DNA of 5,670 nt from JBBQTU01 sp038213005 (lineage in GTDB: Bacteria; Planctomycetota; Phycisphaerae; Tepidisphaerales; Tepidisphaeraceae), in assembly GCA_038213005.1 (NCBI GenBank), contig JBBQTU010000247.1, positions 1 to 5,670 of the forward strand, given 5' to 3'. Both the position numbers and the translations under genes were made by a program. Shown here one piece after another: positions 1 through 4,957 of this stretch. The notes below the pieces were generated by a model. That model did not search any database. It saw only the letters and a program-made list of their open reading frames with translations, and was not told where the DNA came from. The number at the start of each line of letters is the position of its first letter. The first letter of the stretch is position 1.

Positions 1-684
1 TGGGGGTGAACCGGCTCTTCATATCTTCCCAGGCGAATCCAATCTGTATTCCCCACGTGTGTGGGGGTGAACCGTTCACCGCATTCATGAAACAGGAGCT
101 CAGTAAGTATTCCCCACGTGTGTGGGGGTGAACCGGAGAGCGTCCTGCGGCAACGAGGTCTGTGCGGGTATTCCCCACGTGTGTGGGGGTGAACCGGAGC
201 TTGCCCTCAAGTTCGAGGGTAAAGAGTTGTATTCCCCACGTGTGTGGGGGTGAACCGTGAAGCTGGCCCCGAACGGCCAGTGGCATCCGGTATTCCCCAC
301 GTGTGTGGGGGTGAACCGATGTACTACGCGGGAGAGCTGCCGCGCGAGGCGTATTCCCCACGTGTGTGGGGGTGAACCAGCGGCCGTCGCGGTGTCATAC
401 TTCTTCAACCGGTATTCCCCACGTGTGTGGGGGTGAACCGAGAGATGCACCTATGCGACCCACTGTGTAGTTGTATTCCCCACGTGTGTGGGGGTGAACC
501 GCGAGGGCGAAAAGTCGGCCGGCCGAACATCCCGTATTCCCCACGTGTGTGGGGGTGAACCGAAGGAGACAGCGGCAGGATGCCGCTGCCACTGGTATTC
601 CCCACGTGTGTGGGGGTGAACCGAGCGGAAGTTTCAGGAAAGAGGATGGACCCTAGTATTCCCCACGTGTGTGGGGGTGAACCG
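1..684 (+). CRISPR. Type I-E CRISPR array, leader-distal part (11 full repeats, 1 partial, 11 spacers)
   Basis: A 29-bp repeat recurs every 61 bp exactly. Full copies start at 46, 107, 168, 229, 290, 351, 412, 473, 534, 595 and 656, and a 13-bp tail of another copy fills 1-13. The repeat begins GTATTCCCCAC and ends GTGAACCG. CCCCAC and GTGGGG form a 6-bp stem around a GTGT loop. Length, stem-loop and the 8-nt 3' end fit the Cas6e-processed type I-E family, where that end becomes the crRNA 5' handle. All eleven spacers are 32 bp (14-45, 75-106, 136-167, 197-228, 258-289, 319-350, 380-411, 441-472, 502-533, 563-594, 624-655) and none resembles another. Copies are identical except the one at 351-379, whose last base is A. 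By analogy with other I-E arrays, this orientation puts the leader to the left, outside the window, so the oldest spacers are on the right. No cas gene is present here. Confidence 0.98.
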
Positions 685-689
685 TGGCG

Positions 690-745
690 GCGAGCGAACT
701 GCTCGCAGGCACAGAAAACAGGACGCGATTCAGTACGCTGCGTCC
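690..745. other. Two inverted repeats directly after the last CRISPR repeat
   Basis: GCGAGC (690-695) pairs with GCTCGC (701-706) around a 5-nt loop, starting 6 bp after the last CRISPR repeat. GGACGC (721-726) pairs with GCGTCC (740-745) around a 13-nt loop. Neither is followed by a clean T-tract, though the second is followed by a pyrimidine-rich stretch with a tandem CCTTCTTG/CCTTCTTA at 751-766. They could end or stabilise the array transcript, or be chance structures in GC-rich DNA. The stems are visible in the sequence; any function is inference. Confidence 0.4.
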
Positions 746-851
746 GTTGGCCTTCTTGCCTTCTTACACTCAGATTGAACCGCGCCCTCTTTTCCGCTTA
801 CCCTCCAAACCACCCAGATAGTAGAGGGACTATGTTTTTGGATGTGCTGAT

Positions 852-900
852 CCGCTTTCCGCTTTCCGCTTTCAGCATTCAGCATTCATCATTCAGCATT
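852..900. repeat. Heptanucleotide tandem repeat, 7 units
   Basis: Seven consecutive 7-bp units fill 49 bp: CCGCTTT three times, CAGCATT twice, CATCATT once and CAGCATT once. Read two bases earlier, most units begin with TTC. The period is not a multiple of three and no gene covers it, so it is intergenic. From memory, similar TTC-heptad stretches occur in intergenic DNA of planctomycetes and some other environmental bacteria; I could not check this. Confidence 0.85.
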
Positions 901-969
901 TCCTGCCCGTCCCTCTTCGCCAGGTGTTAGGCCCGGCGGGGTGCTCTTTGACATTCTGCCCCTTGGGGT

Positions 970-1030
970 TTCGATATTCGCCTTTCCGCCGTTGTTTCGG
1001 AGTTCGATATTCGGATTTCGGATTTCCGGC
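970..1030. repeat. Second TTC-heptad repeat block with an 11-bp direct repeat
   Basis: TTCGATATTCG occurs at 970-980 and again at 1003-1013. From 1003 four heptads run on: TTCGATA, TTCGGAT, TTCGGAT, TTCCGGC. Three looser heptads lie at 970-990 (TTCGATA, TTCGCCT, TTCCGCC). Units start with TTC as in the block at 852-900, so the two blocks are probably relatives diverged in the last four bases. Confidence 0.7.
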
Positions 1031-1072
1031 CCTCCGCGGGCGTTCCCCGAGGCAGCCTCCCCCAGCCGGCGT

Positions 1073-1101
1073 TAGACAACCATCCGTCCCTATGCGATAA
1101 T
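1073..1101 (+). promoter_or_regulatory. Sigma70-type promoter of nuoI, predicted leaderless transcript
   Basis: TAGACA (1073-1078, 5 of 6 matches to TTGACA) is followed after exactly 17 nt by GATAAT (1096-1101, 5 of 6 to TATAAT). TG sits one base before the hexamer at 1093-1094, forming an extended -10. Only nine bases separate the -10 from the nuoI ATG, so the start site should fall 0-3 nt before the start codon. There is no Shine-Dalgarno sequence, as expected for a leaderless mRNA. Confidence 0.7.
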
Positions 1102-1110
1102 CTGCCCCCG

Positions 1111-1680
1111 ATGAGTGTTAAGCTGTACTTCAAAGACATCTACGACAACGTGAGCAGCATCCTCATTGGGATGAAGATCACGCTGAAATACTGCTTCCAG
1201 GACACCGTCACGGTTCAGTACCCGGAGCATCGCCTCAACCTGGCGCCGCGATATCGTGGAATCCACGAGTTCGAGGCCGACAAGTGCATCGCCTGCGACC
1301 TCTGCGCCAAGGCCTGCCCCGTCGACTGCATCTACATCGAAAAAACAGCCCCCCGCAAGATCGACAAGGCCACCGGCAAGGCTGTCGGCGGCGAACTGCT
1401 CCGATACGCCATCGACTACAGCAAGTGCATGTTCTGTGCCCTCTGCACCGAACCCTGCCCGACCGACTGTATTCACATGGGCAAACTGCACGACCTCTCC
1501 GGTTACAGCCGCCGGGATGTCGTCGTCGAATTCACCGAACTGGACAAGCAGGGACTGCACACGCCCATCCCTCTGTGGATGGAGCGAAACGCCGACAAGA
1601 TTCCCTGGGTAAAAGAAGAACTGACGCGGGTGAAGGCCGGCCAGTTGGCAGTCCATGAGGGCGACATCCCCGCTCGGTAA
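1111..1680 (+). CDS. nuoI: NADH-quinone oxidoreductase subunit I (NuoI), 8Fe-8S ferredoxin subunit
   Basis: The 189-residue protein is the peripheral-arm subunit of respiratory complex I that carries clusters N6a and N6b and passes electrons towards the quinone site. Two 4Fe-4S motifs are plain: C59, C62, C65 and C69-P, and C106, C109, C112 and C116-P. The N-terminal segment (about residues 4-30) resembles the amphipathic helix with which NuoI lies on the membrane subunits. The length is normal for the family. Extra cysteines, C73 and C120, follow each cluster motif (CPVDCI, CPTDCI) where many NuoI proteins have alanine. The start is the ATG nine bases after a strong -10; no Shine-Dalgarno is present. 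No other nuo gene is in the window, so it is an orphan unless the complex is encoded elsewhere. A stand-alone ferredoxin is the alternative, but the N-terminus and the YPEHRLNLAPRYRG region before the clusters favour NuoI. Confidence 0.88.
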   Translation: MSVKLYFKDIYDNVSSILIGMKITLKYCFQDTVTVQYPEHRLNLAPRYRGIHEFEADKCIACDLCAKACPVDCIYIEKTAPRKIDKATGKAVGGELLRYAIDYSKCMFCALCTEPCPTDCIHMGKLHDLSGYSRRDVVVEFTELDKQGLHTPIPLWMERNADKIPWVKEELTRVKAGQLAVHEGDIPAR

Positions 1681-1708
1681 GTCTGCGAGAACAACTCGGT
1701 GATCAGTT

Positions 1709-1729
1709 TGGTATAAGCTCTACGGAGAG
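1709..1729 (+). promoter_or_regulatory. Extended -10 promoter and Shine-Dalgarno site for the gene at 1740
   Basis: TGGTATAAG (1709-1717) is an extended -10: TG, one base, then TATAAG with 5 of 6 matches. No good -35 lies 17-18 nt upstream. The predicted start near 1724 gives a leader of about 16 nt holding GGAGAG (1724-1729), about 10 nt before the ATG. The gene may therefore be transcribed separately from nuoI, despite the 59-bp gap. Confidence 0.5.
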
Positions 1730-1739
1730 TCTCTACATC

Positions 1740-2630
1740 ATGAACGCATTCCCACGTACAACAGTCGGCGGCCTTTCCCTTTCTCGGCTGATTATCGGGA
1801 CCAACTGGTTCCTCGGCTGGAGTCACACGTCGGCCGCCAAGGACACGTACATCAAGGAGCACATCCGCAACCGCAAGGTGATCGCCGACATCCTGGAGGT
1901 GTACTTCAAAGCCGGCATCGACACCATCATGGGGCAGATCAACTGCGAACCCATGATCGATGCAGTGTACGAAGCCGAGCAGCGGACCGGGGTCAAGGCC
2001 ATCTTCATCTCCACCCCCGGGTTCACGGTCAATGCCGACACCCCCACCAAGGGGTTCGACCCGTGCGAAGTCGCGCGCATCCTCGATGAGCAGGCCAGAC
2101 TGGGTGCCACCTTCTGCATGCCCCACCAGTCCACCACCGACGCCGCGTGCGACCGCTGCAGCCGCACGCTGCGCAAGATGGATCAGCTCTCGGCCGAGAT
2201 CCGCAAACGCGGCATGATCCCCGGGCTCTCCACCCACATGCCCGAGAGCATCACCTACGCCGACGAGAGCGGCCTGGATGTTGAGTCGTACATCCAGATC
2301 TACAACTCGATGGGCTTCCTCATGCAGGTCGAAGTGGACTGGATCGCCAACGTCATCCGCAACGCCAAGAAGCCCGTGATGACCATCAAGCCGCTGGCCG
2401 CCGGCCAGCTCCGCCCCTTCCAGGGCCTCACCTTCGTCTGGAACACCATCCGCCCCATCGACATGGTCACCATCGGCACCATGTCCCCCAAGGAAGCCGA
2501 AGAGGTCATCGAGATCTCCCTCTCCTGCCTGGAAAGCCGCCAGGCAAGCGTGACGCTCCAGGAGACCCGCTCCAAGGCGTCCATCAAGCCCATTGCGCCC
2601 AAGCCGGCCGCCGTCGCCGCCAAGGTGTAG
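1740..2630 (+). CDS. Aldo/keto-reductase-like TIM-barrel protein of unknown function
   Basis: The 296-residue protein has no function I can name. By eye it follows the aldo/keto reductase plan. There is an opening VGGLSLSRLIIGTN (9-22), a GIDT strand (59-62), a CMPHQSTTD strand end (126-134) whose H129 could match the catalytic His, a GLSTHMPESI segment (162-171), and a cofactor-site-like IDMVTIGTMSPKEAEE (240-255). The Tyr expected after the DT motif is absent, and the Lys expected after the third strand appears replaced in FISTPGF (89-95). Classical NAD(P)H-dependent reduction is therefore doubtful. C137 and C140 (CDRC) with H129 and H166 could bind a metal; this is speculation. The last 20 or so residues are a low-complexity Pro/Ala/Lys tail. 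The start is supported by GGAGAG upstream. It sits 59 bp after nuoI. The gene is certainly real; the family assignment is moderate. Confidence 0.85.
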   Translation: MNAFPRTTVGGLSLSRLIIGTNWFLGWSHTSAAKDTYIKEHIRNRKVIADILEVYFKAGIDTIMGQINCEPMIDAVYEAEQRTGVKAIFISTPGFTVNADTPTKGFDPCEVARILDEQARLGATFCMPHQSTTDAACDRCSRTLRKMDQLSAEIRKRGMIPGLSTHMPESITYADESGLDVESYIQIYNSMGFLMQVEVDWIANVIRNAKKPVMTIKPLAAGQLRPFQGLTFVWNTIRPIDMVTIGTMSPKEAEEVIEISLSCLESRQASVTLQETRSKASIKPIAPKPAAVAAKV

Positions 2631-2705
2631 GCGCTTCGTGTGCTGTCTCTTGTCGCCGGAGACCGCCCGGCACAGATTCCTTACGATGCCGCCCGCTCAA
2701 CGGGC

Positions 2706-2714
2706 TGCTATCCT
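2706..2714 (+). promoter_or_regulatory. Extended -10-like element of yceH, possible leaderless start
   Basis: TGC followed by TATCCT (2709-2714, 4 of 6 matches) lies six bases before the ATG at 2721. No Shine-Dalgarno site precedes that ATG. A GCCCG/CGGGC inverted repeat (2691-2705) abuts it upstream. No convincing -35 was found. The call rests mainly on the same spacing seen at other genes in this window. Confidence 0.35.
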
Positions 2715-2720
2715 GATACC

Positions 2721-3371
2721 ATGCTTGAACTGACCCCCGAAGAATGCCGCGTGCTGGGTGTGCTGATCGAAAAGGCGCAGACGACGCCCGATCTCTATCC
2801 GCTGTCCCTCAACGCTCTGACCAACGGAGCCAACCAGAAGAACAACCGCAGCCCCATCATGGAGCTGTCCGAGGACCAGATATTCTCGGCTGTCACCGGC
2901 CTGCGCCACAAGGGTCTGCTGATCCAGTTCGATACGCCCGGCTCCCGCGTCTCCAAGTACCGGCACAACGCCCCGGAGAAGCTCGGCATCAACCTGCGGC
3001 AACTCGCCGTGCTCGCCGAACTGCTGCTCCGCGGCCCGCAAACCCTCGGCGAGCTCCGTGGCCGGGCCACGCGCATGCATCCGCTGGAGAGCATCGAGAT
3101 GGTGCAGAGCGTCGTCGACGAACTCATGCACCTGCCCGAGCCACTGGCCCAGAAGATCGCCGCCGCGCCCGGCGACCGCGCGGAACGTTATCTGCAGCTT
3201 CTCTGTCCCGACGCCCATCCGCTGGAGACGCCGGCCACGCCCGCCGAGGGCTCCCACGCCGGTGCCCCAACCCTCTCGCAGCGCGTCATCGAGTTGGAAG
3301 CCAAGGTGGAGCAGTTGACCGTCGCCATGCGAAAGCTCTGCGAGCAACTCGGAGTCGAAAAGCCCCTCTGA
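2721..3371 (+). CDS. yceH: YceH family protein (DUF480/UPF0502), double winged-helix protein
   Basis: The 216-residue protein matches the YceH/DUF480 family, close to the 215 residues of the E. coli protein. Family signatures are LTPEECRVLGVLIEK (4-18), TTPDLYPLSLNAL (21-33), NQKNNRSP (38-45), SRVSKYRH (75-82) and LLLRGPQTLGELRGR (101-115). The family folds as two winged-helix domains, roughly residues 1-85 and 90-165 here. Its biochemical role is not well established and it is usually annotated as uncharacterised. The C-terminal part (about 185-210) has a heptad pattern typical of a short coiled coil. I chose the ATG at 2721. The frame stays open upstream to a GTG at 2640, but those 27 extra residues match nothing conserved, and a -10-like element sits just before 2721. 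It converges with the acyltransferase on the other strand, with three bases between the stop codons. Confidence 0.92.
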   Translation: MLELTPEECRVLGVLIEKAQTTPDLYPLSLNALTNGANQKNNRSPIMELSEDQIFSAVTGLRHKGLLIQFDTPGSRVSKYRHNAPEKLGINLRQLAVLAELLLRGPQTLGELRGRATRMHPLESIEMVQSVVDELMHLPEPLAQKIAAAPGDRAERYLQLLCPDAHPLETPATPAEGSHAGAPTLSQRVIELEAKVEQLTVAMRKLCEQLGVEKPL

Positions 3372-3393
3372 TCGCTATGGGCGATCACGTTTT
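3369..3393 (+). terminator. Terminator hairpin overlapping the stop codons of both convergent genes
   Basis: TGATCGC (3369-3375) pairs perfectly with GCGATCA (3381-3387) around a 5-nt loop, followed by CG and then four T's (3390-3393). The first three bases of the stem are the yceH TGA stop. The opposite-strand TAG stop (3377-3375) spans the stem-loop boundary. In the + direction it looks like a modest intrinsic terminator. In the - direction no T-tract follows, so it may only shield the mRNA 3' end. Confidence 0.6.
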
Positions 3394-4067
3394 GCCGTAG
3401 TTCGCCACGGCTGGTCGAGCACCGTCAGGCCCGAAGCCGCCGACAGTTCAGCATAGAGCTCCCGATACGCTGCCATCAGTTGCGCCTCGGCCGCCGCACA
3501 AGCAACCGCTTCATCCCTCTGGCGGTCAACCATGACCGGGCAGCCAAACGCGACGGCGTACTTTGTCCTGCCGACTGGTTTCCATGCCGACGGCCGGCTG
3601 AAGACGCCGGTCCCCAGGATCACGCCCGGCACGATCGGCGAGCCCGCCAGCCGTGCCAGCCGGATGATCGACCACCGCACTGGCCCGCCAGTCAGCATCG
3701 ACTCCGCCGGCGGAGGAATGCGGCCCTCGGGAAACATCGCCACCGCCCGGCCACGGCGCAGGCGATCGAGGATGATCCGGGTCGTCGCCGGGTCCGCCCG
3801 GCGACGGTCCAGCGGGAAGGCGTTCATGTTCCGGAAGAACCATGCCACCAGCGGATTGCGGAACACCTCGACGATGGACACGAAATCCAGCGGCCGGTCG
3901 ATCGCGCCCATCAGGCACGGGATGTCGTAGGGACTTAAGTGGTTGGCGGCCACGATCACAGGCCCGCTCGCCGGCACGCGCTGGGCGTGCAGGTAGATTG
4001 GCCGGGACGACCGGGCAAACGCCGGCCGCCCGATGCACCTTACCAGTCGGTAGAACGCGTCAGACAC
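3375..4067 (-). CDS. plsC: 1-acyl-sn-glycerol-3-phosphate acyltransferase (PlsC family), canonical motifs
   Basis: The 230-residue protein belongs to the lysophospholipid acyltransferases, which add a second acyl chain to lysophosphatidic acid to form phosphatidic acid at the cytoplasmic membrane. The four family motifs are present in order: NHLSPYD (42-48, the catalytic HX4D with H43 and D48), FPLDRR (84-89), FPEGR (112-116), and an IVPGVILG stretch for motif IV. The start is a GTG at 4067, with AAAGG eight bases upstream. It follows the paralogous gene on the same strand after 33 bp, so the two are probably co-transcribed. Substrate preference cannot be read from sequence, and members of this family also act on ornithine lipids or other lyso-lipids. 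It ends tail to tail with yceH. Confidence 0.9.
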   Translation of the reverse strand: MSDAFYRLVRCIGRPAFARSSRPIYLHAQRVPASGPVIVAANHLSPYDIPCLMGAIDRPLDFVSIVEVFRNPLVAWFFRNMNAFPLDRRRADPATTRIILDRLRRGRAVAMFPEGRIPPPAESMLTGGPVRWSIIRLARLAGSPIVPGVILGTGVFSRPSAWKPVGRTKYAVAFGCPVMVDRQRDEAVACAAAEAQLMAAYRELYAELSAASGLTVLDQPWRTTAKRDRP

Positions 4068-4100
4068 GGCTCCCGCCTTTGCGACTGAGGCACCGGGGTT

Positions 4101-4763
4101 TCAGGGAACATCGGAATCACTGATGTCATATCGCTCACGCAGCGTGGCATAGATCTGCTGGAACGACGCCGTGGTCGCGTCGGCGAGTTGCCGGCGAGTT
4201 TCACGGGTCGACTTGAGTCCAGCAGGAGGATGGATCGGCTCGCCGTATGCCACCCACAATCGTGAGAGACGCAGCGGCAGCCAGGCCTTCACGCACAGGA
4301 GTTTGTCGGCCCCGAGAACCACACAGGGGATGATCGGCACACCCGCGTGGATCGCCAGGGAACAGAACCCCCGCTTGATCGGTCCGCCGCGGATCACCGC
4401 CTGAGTTCGGGTGACAAGGCCGCCCTCGGGGAAAATCCCAACCACCCGTCCCGCGCGAAGAAGGCTGATTCCCGTGCGAATCGTCGATATCGCGAAGCCC
4501 TGCCGATCTACAGAAAGACAGCCGAGTCCTCCCAGCAACCATGTGGTGAAACGATTGCAGTAGAACTCTTTGCGTGCCACCCAGTCGATCTCGCGGTGAT
4601 TCAGGACGCTCACGAGCGCCGGCTCAATGTGACTCAGATGCGTCACCGCGAGGACAAAACCGCCCTCGCGATCAATGGATCGCCTCCCCGGCGAGTAAAC
4701 GCGGAGAGTTTGCAGCGTGATAATCCTGCACAGCAGGCGGCCAGAGCGATAGAACAGGTTCAT
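4101..4763 (-). CDS. PlsC-like acyltransferase with altered active-site motifs (HX4E, FPEGG)
   Basis: The 220-residue protein is a paralogue of the downstream acyltransferase. Shared blocks include the FYR start, a DR motif (86-87), FPEG (111-114) and a GGP...AG.PI.P.V.LG stretch. Two key positions differ from the canonical pattern. The catalytic HX4D reads THLSHIEP (41-48), so H42 is kept but the acid is E47. The FPEGR motif reads FPEGG, so the arginine thought to contact the substrate phosphate is a glycine at 115. It may use another acceptor or a different geometry; loss of activity is possible but the rest is intact. The ATG at 4763 is well fixed, since an in-frame TAG lies 15 bases upstream and no Shine-Dalgarno is present. 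It is the first gene of the two-gene operon. I give no symbol because the acceptor is uncertain. Confidence 0.88.
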   Translation of the reverse strand: MNLFYRSGRLLCRIITLQTLRVYSPGRRSIDREGGFVLAVTHLSHIEPALVSVLNHREIDWVARKEFYCNRFTTWLLGGLGCLSVDRQGFAISTIRTGISLLRAGRVVGIFPEGGLVTRTQAVIRGGPIKRGFCSLAIHAGVPIIPCVVLGADKLLCVKAWLPLRLSRLWVAYGEPIHPPAGLKSTRETRRQLADATTASFQQIYATLRERYDISDSDVP

Positions 4764-4772
4764 CGTGGACGA

Positions 4773-4781
4773 GTTCTACCA
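4773..4781 (-). promoter_or_regulatory. Extended -10-like element for the acyltransferase operon
   Basis: On the - strand TGG is followed by TAGAAC (4778 to 4773, 4 of 6 matches), ending nine bases before the ATG at 4763. This is the same distance as at nuoI. No good -35 was found. The hexamer contains an in-frame TAG, so translation cannot start further upstream, and there is no Shine-Dalgarno. A leaderless or nearly leaderless mRNA is inferred. Confidence 0.4.
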
Positions 4782-4927
4782 TGAGACAGAGCCGACTAGA
4801 AGAGCCGCGGTAGATGGCGAACCACCCACATGGGAACGGTTGGCCCGCGACAGGGTTGGCAGCTTCAGCCACGAGCGTCGTGAGAGACCTGGGCTGCGTT
4901 TCTGCCGCCGCACCGGCGCGATGGCCC

Positions 4928-4951
4928 TATGATTATGCTGAGTGAAAGGAG
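4928..4951 (+). promoter_or_regulatory. -10 element and Shine-Dalgarno site of the thioredoxin gene
   Basis: TATGAT (4928-4933, 5 of 6 matches) lacks a recognisable -35 at normal spacing. AAAGGAG (4945-4951) is a strong ribosome-binding site six bases before the ATG at 4958. The predicted leader is about 18 nt. The site lies in the 194-bp divergent gap shared with the acyltransferase operon, in which I see no other gene. Confidence 0.5.
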
Positions 4952-4957
4952 CCTGTC

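Larger units (their letters stand above)
685..1072. other. Non-coding region between CRISPR array and nuoI
   Basis: I find no credible gene in this stretch of nearly 400 bp. Open frames crossing it have low-complexity translations caused by the short tandem repeats and show no family motifs. It contains the two inverted repeats behind the array, two heptanucleotide repeat blocks (852-900 and 970-1030), and the upstream flank of the nuoI promoter. No tRNA, insertion-sequence ends or degenerate CRISPR repeats were seen. Confidence 0.7.

Noticed and set aside
100..605. Open reading frames on the - strand through the array, giving repeated HPHTRGEY, PPHTWGI and TPTHVGNT peptides
   Set aside because: They are translations of the CRISPR repeat in successive frames; the 61-bp period shifts the frame each unit. 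They are a well-known annotation artefact, not proteins.
580..930. A + strand open frame of 116 codons at the end of the array
   Set aside because: It starts inside a spacer, crosses repeats and the heptad block, and shows no family motif.
948..978. TTGACA at 948-953 with GATATT at 973-978 as a promoter
   Set aside because: The -35 is perfect but the spacing is 19 nt and the -10 is weak and lies in a repeat; the promoter at 1073-1101 is far better placed.
926..1077. GTTAGGC (926-932) and GTTAGAC (1071-1077), matching the GTTRRRY core of integron attC sites
   Set aside because: An attC site needs a paired RYYYAAC upstream with matching inner arms. None is present in this stretch, and no cassette or integrase is seen.
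927..1139. A - strand open frame of 70 codons with a KSEIRISNSE peptide
   Set aside because: The peptide is the translation of the TTC-heptad block, a recurring artefact of such repeats, and the frame overlaps the nuoI start.
1090..2237. Long open frames on the - strand across nuoI and the reductase-like gene
   Set aside because: They are shadows of GC-rich coding sequence on the other strand and carry no recognisable motifs, whereas the + strand proteins do.
2655..2705. GCCGG/CCGGC (2655-2671) and GCCCG/CGGGC (2691-2705) as terminators of the reductase-like gene
   Set aside because: Both stems are only 5 bp and neither is followed by a T-tract.
2640..2720. Upstream GTG start giving YceH 27 more residues
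   Set aside because: The extra residues are not part of the conserved family start, and they cover the likely promoter element.
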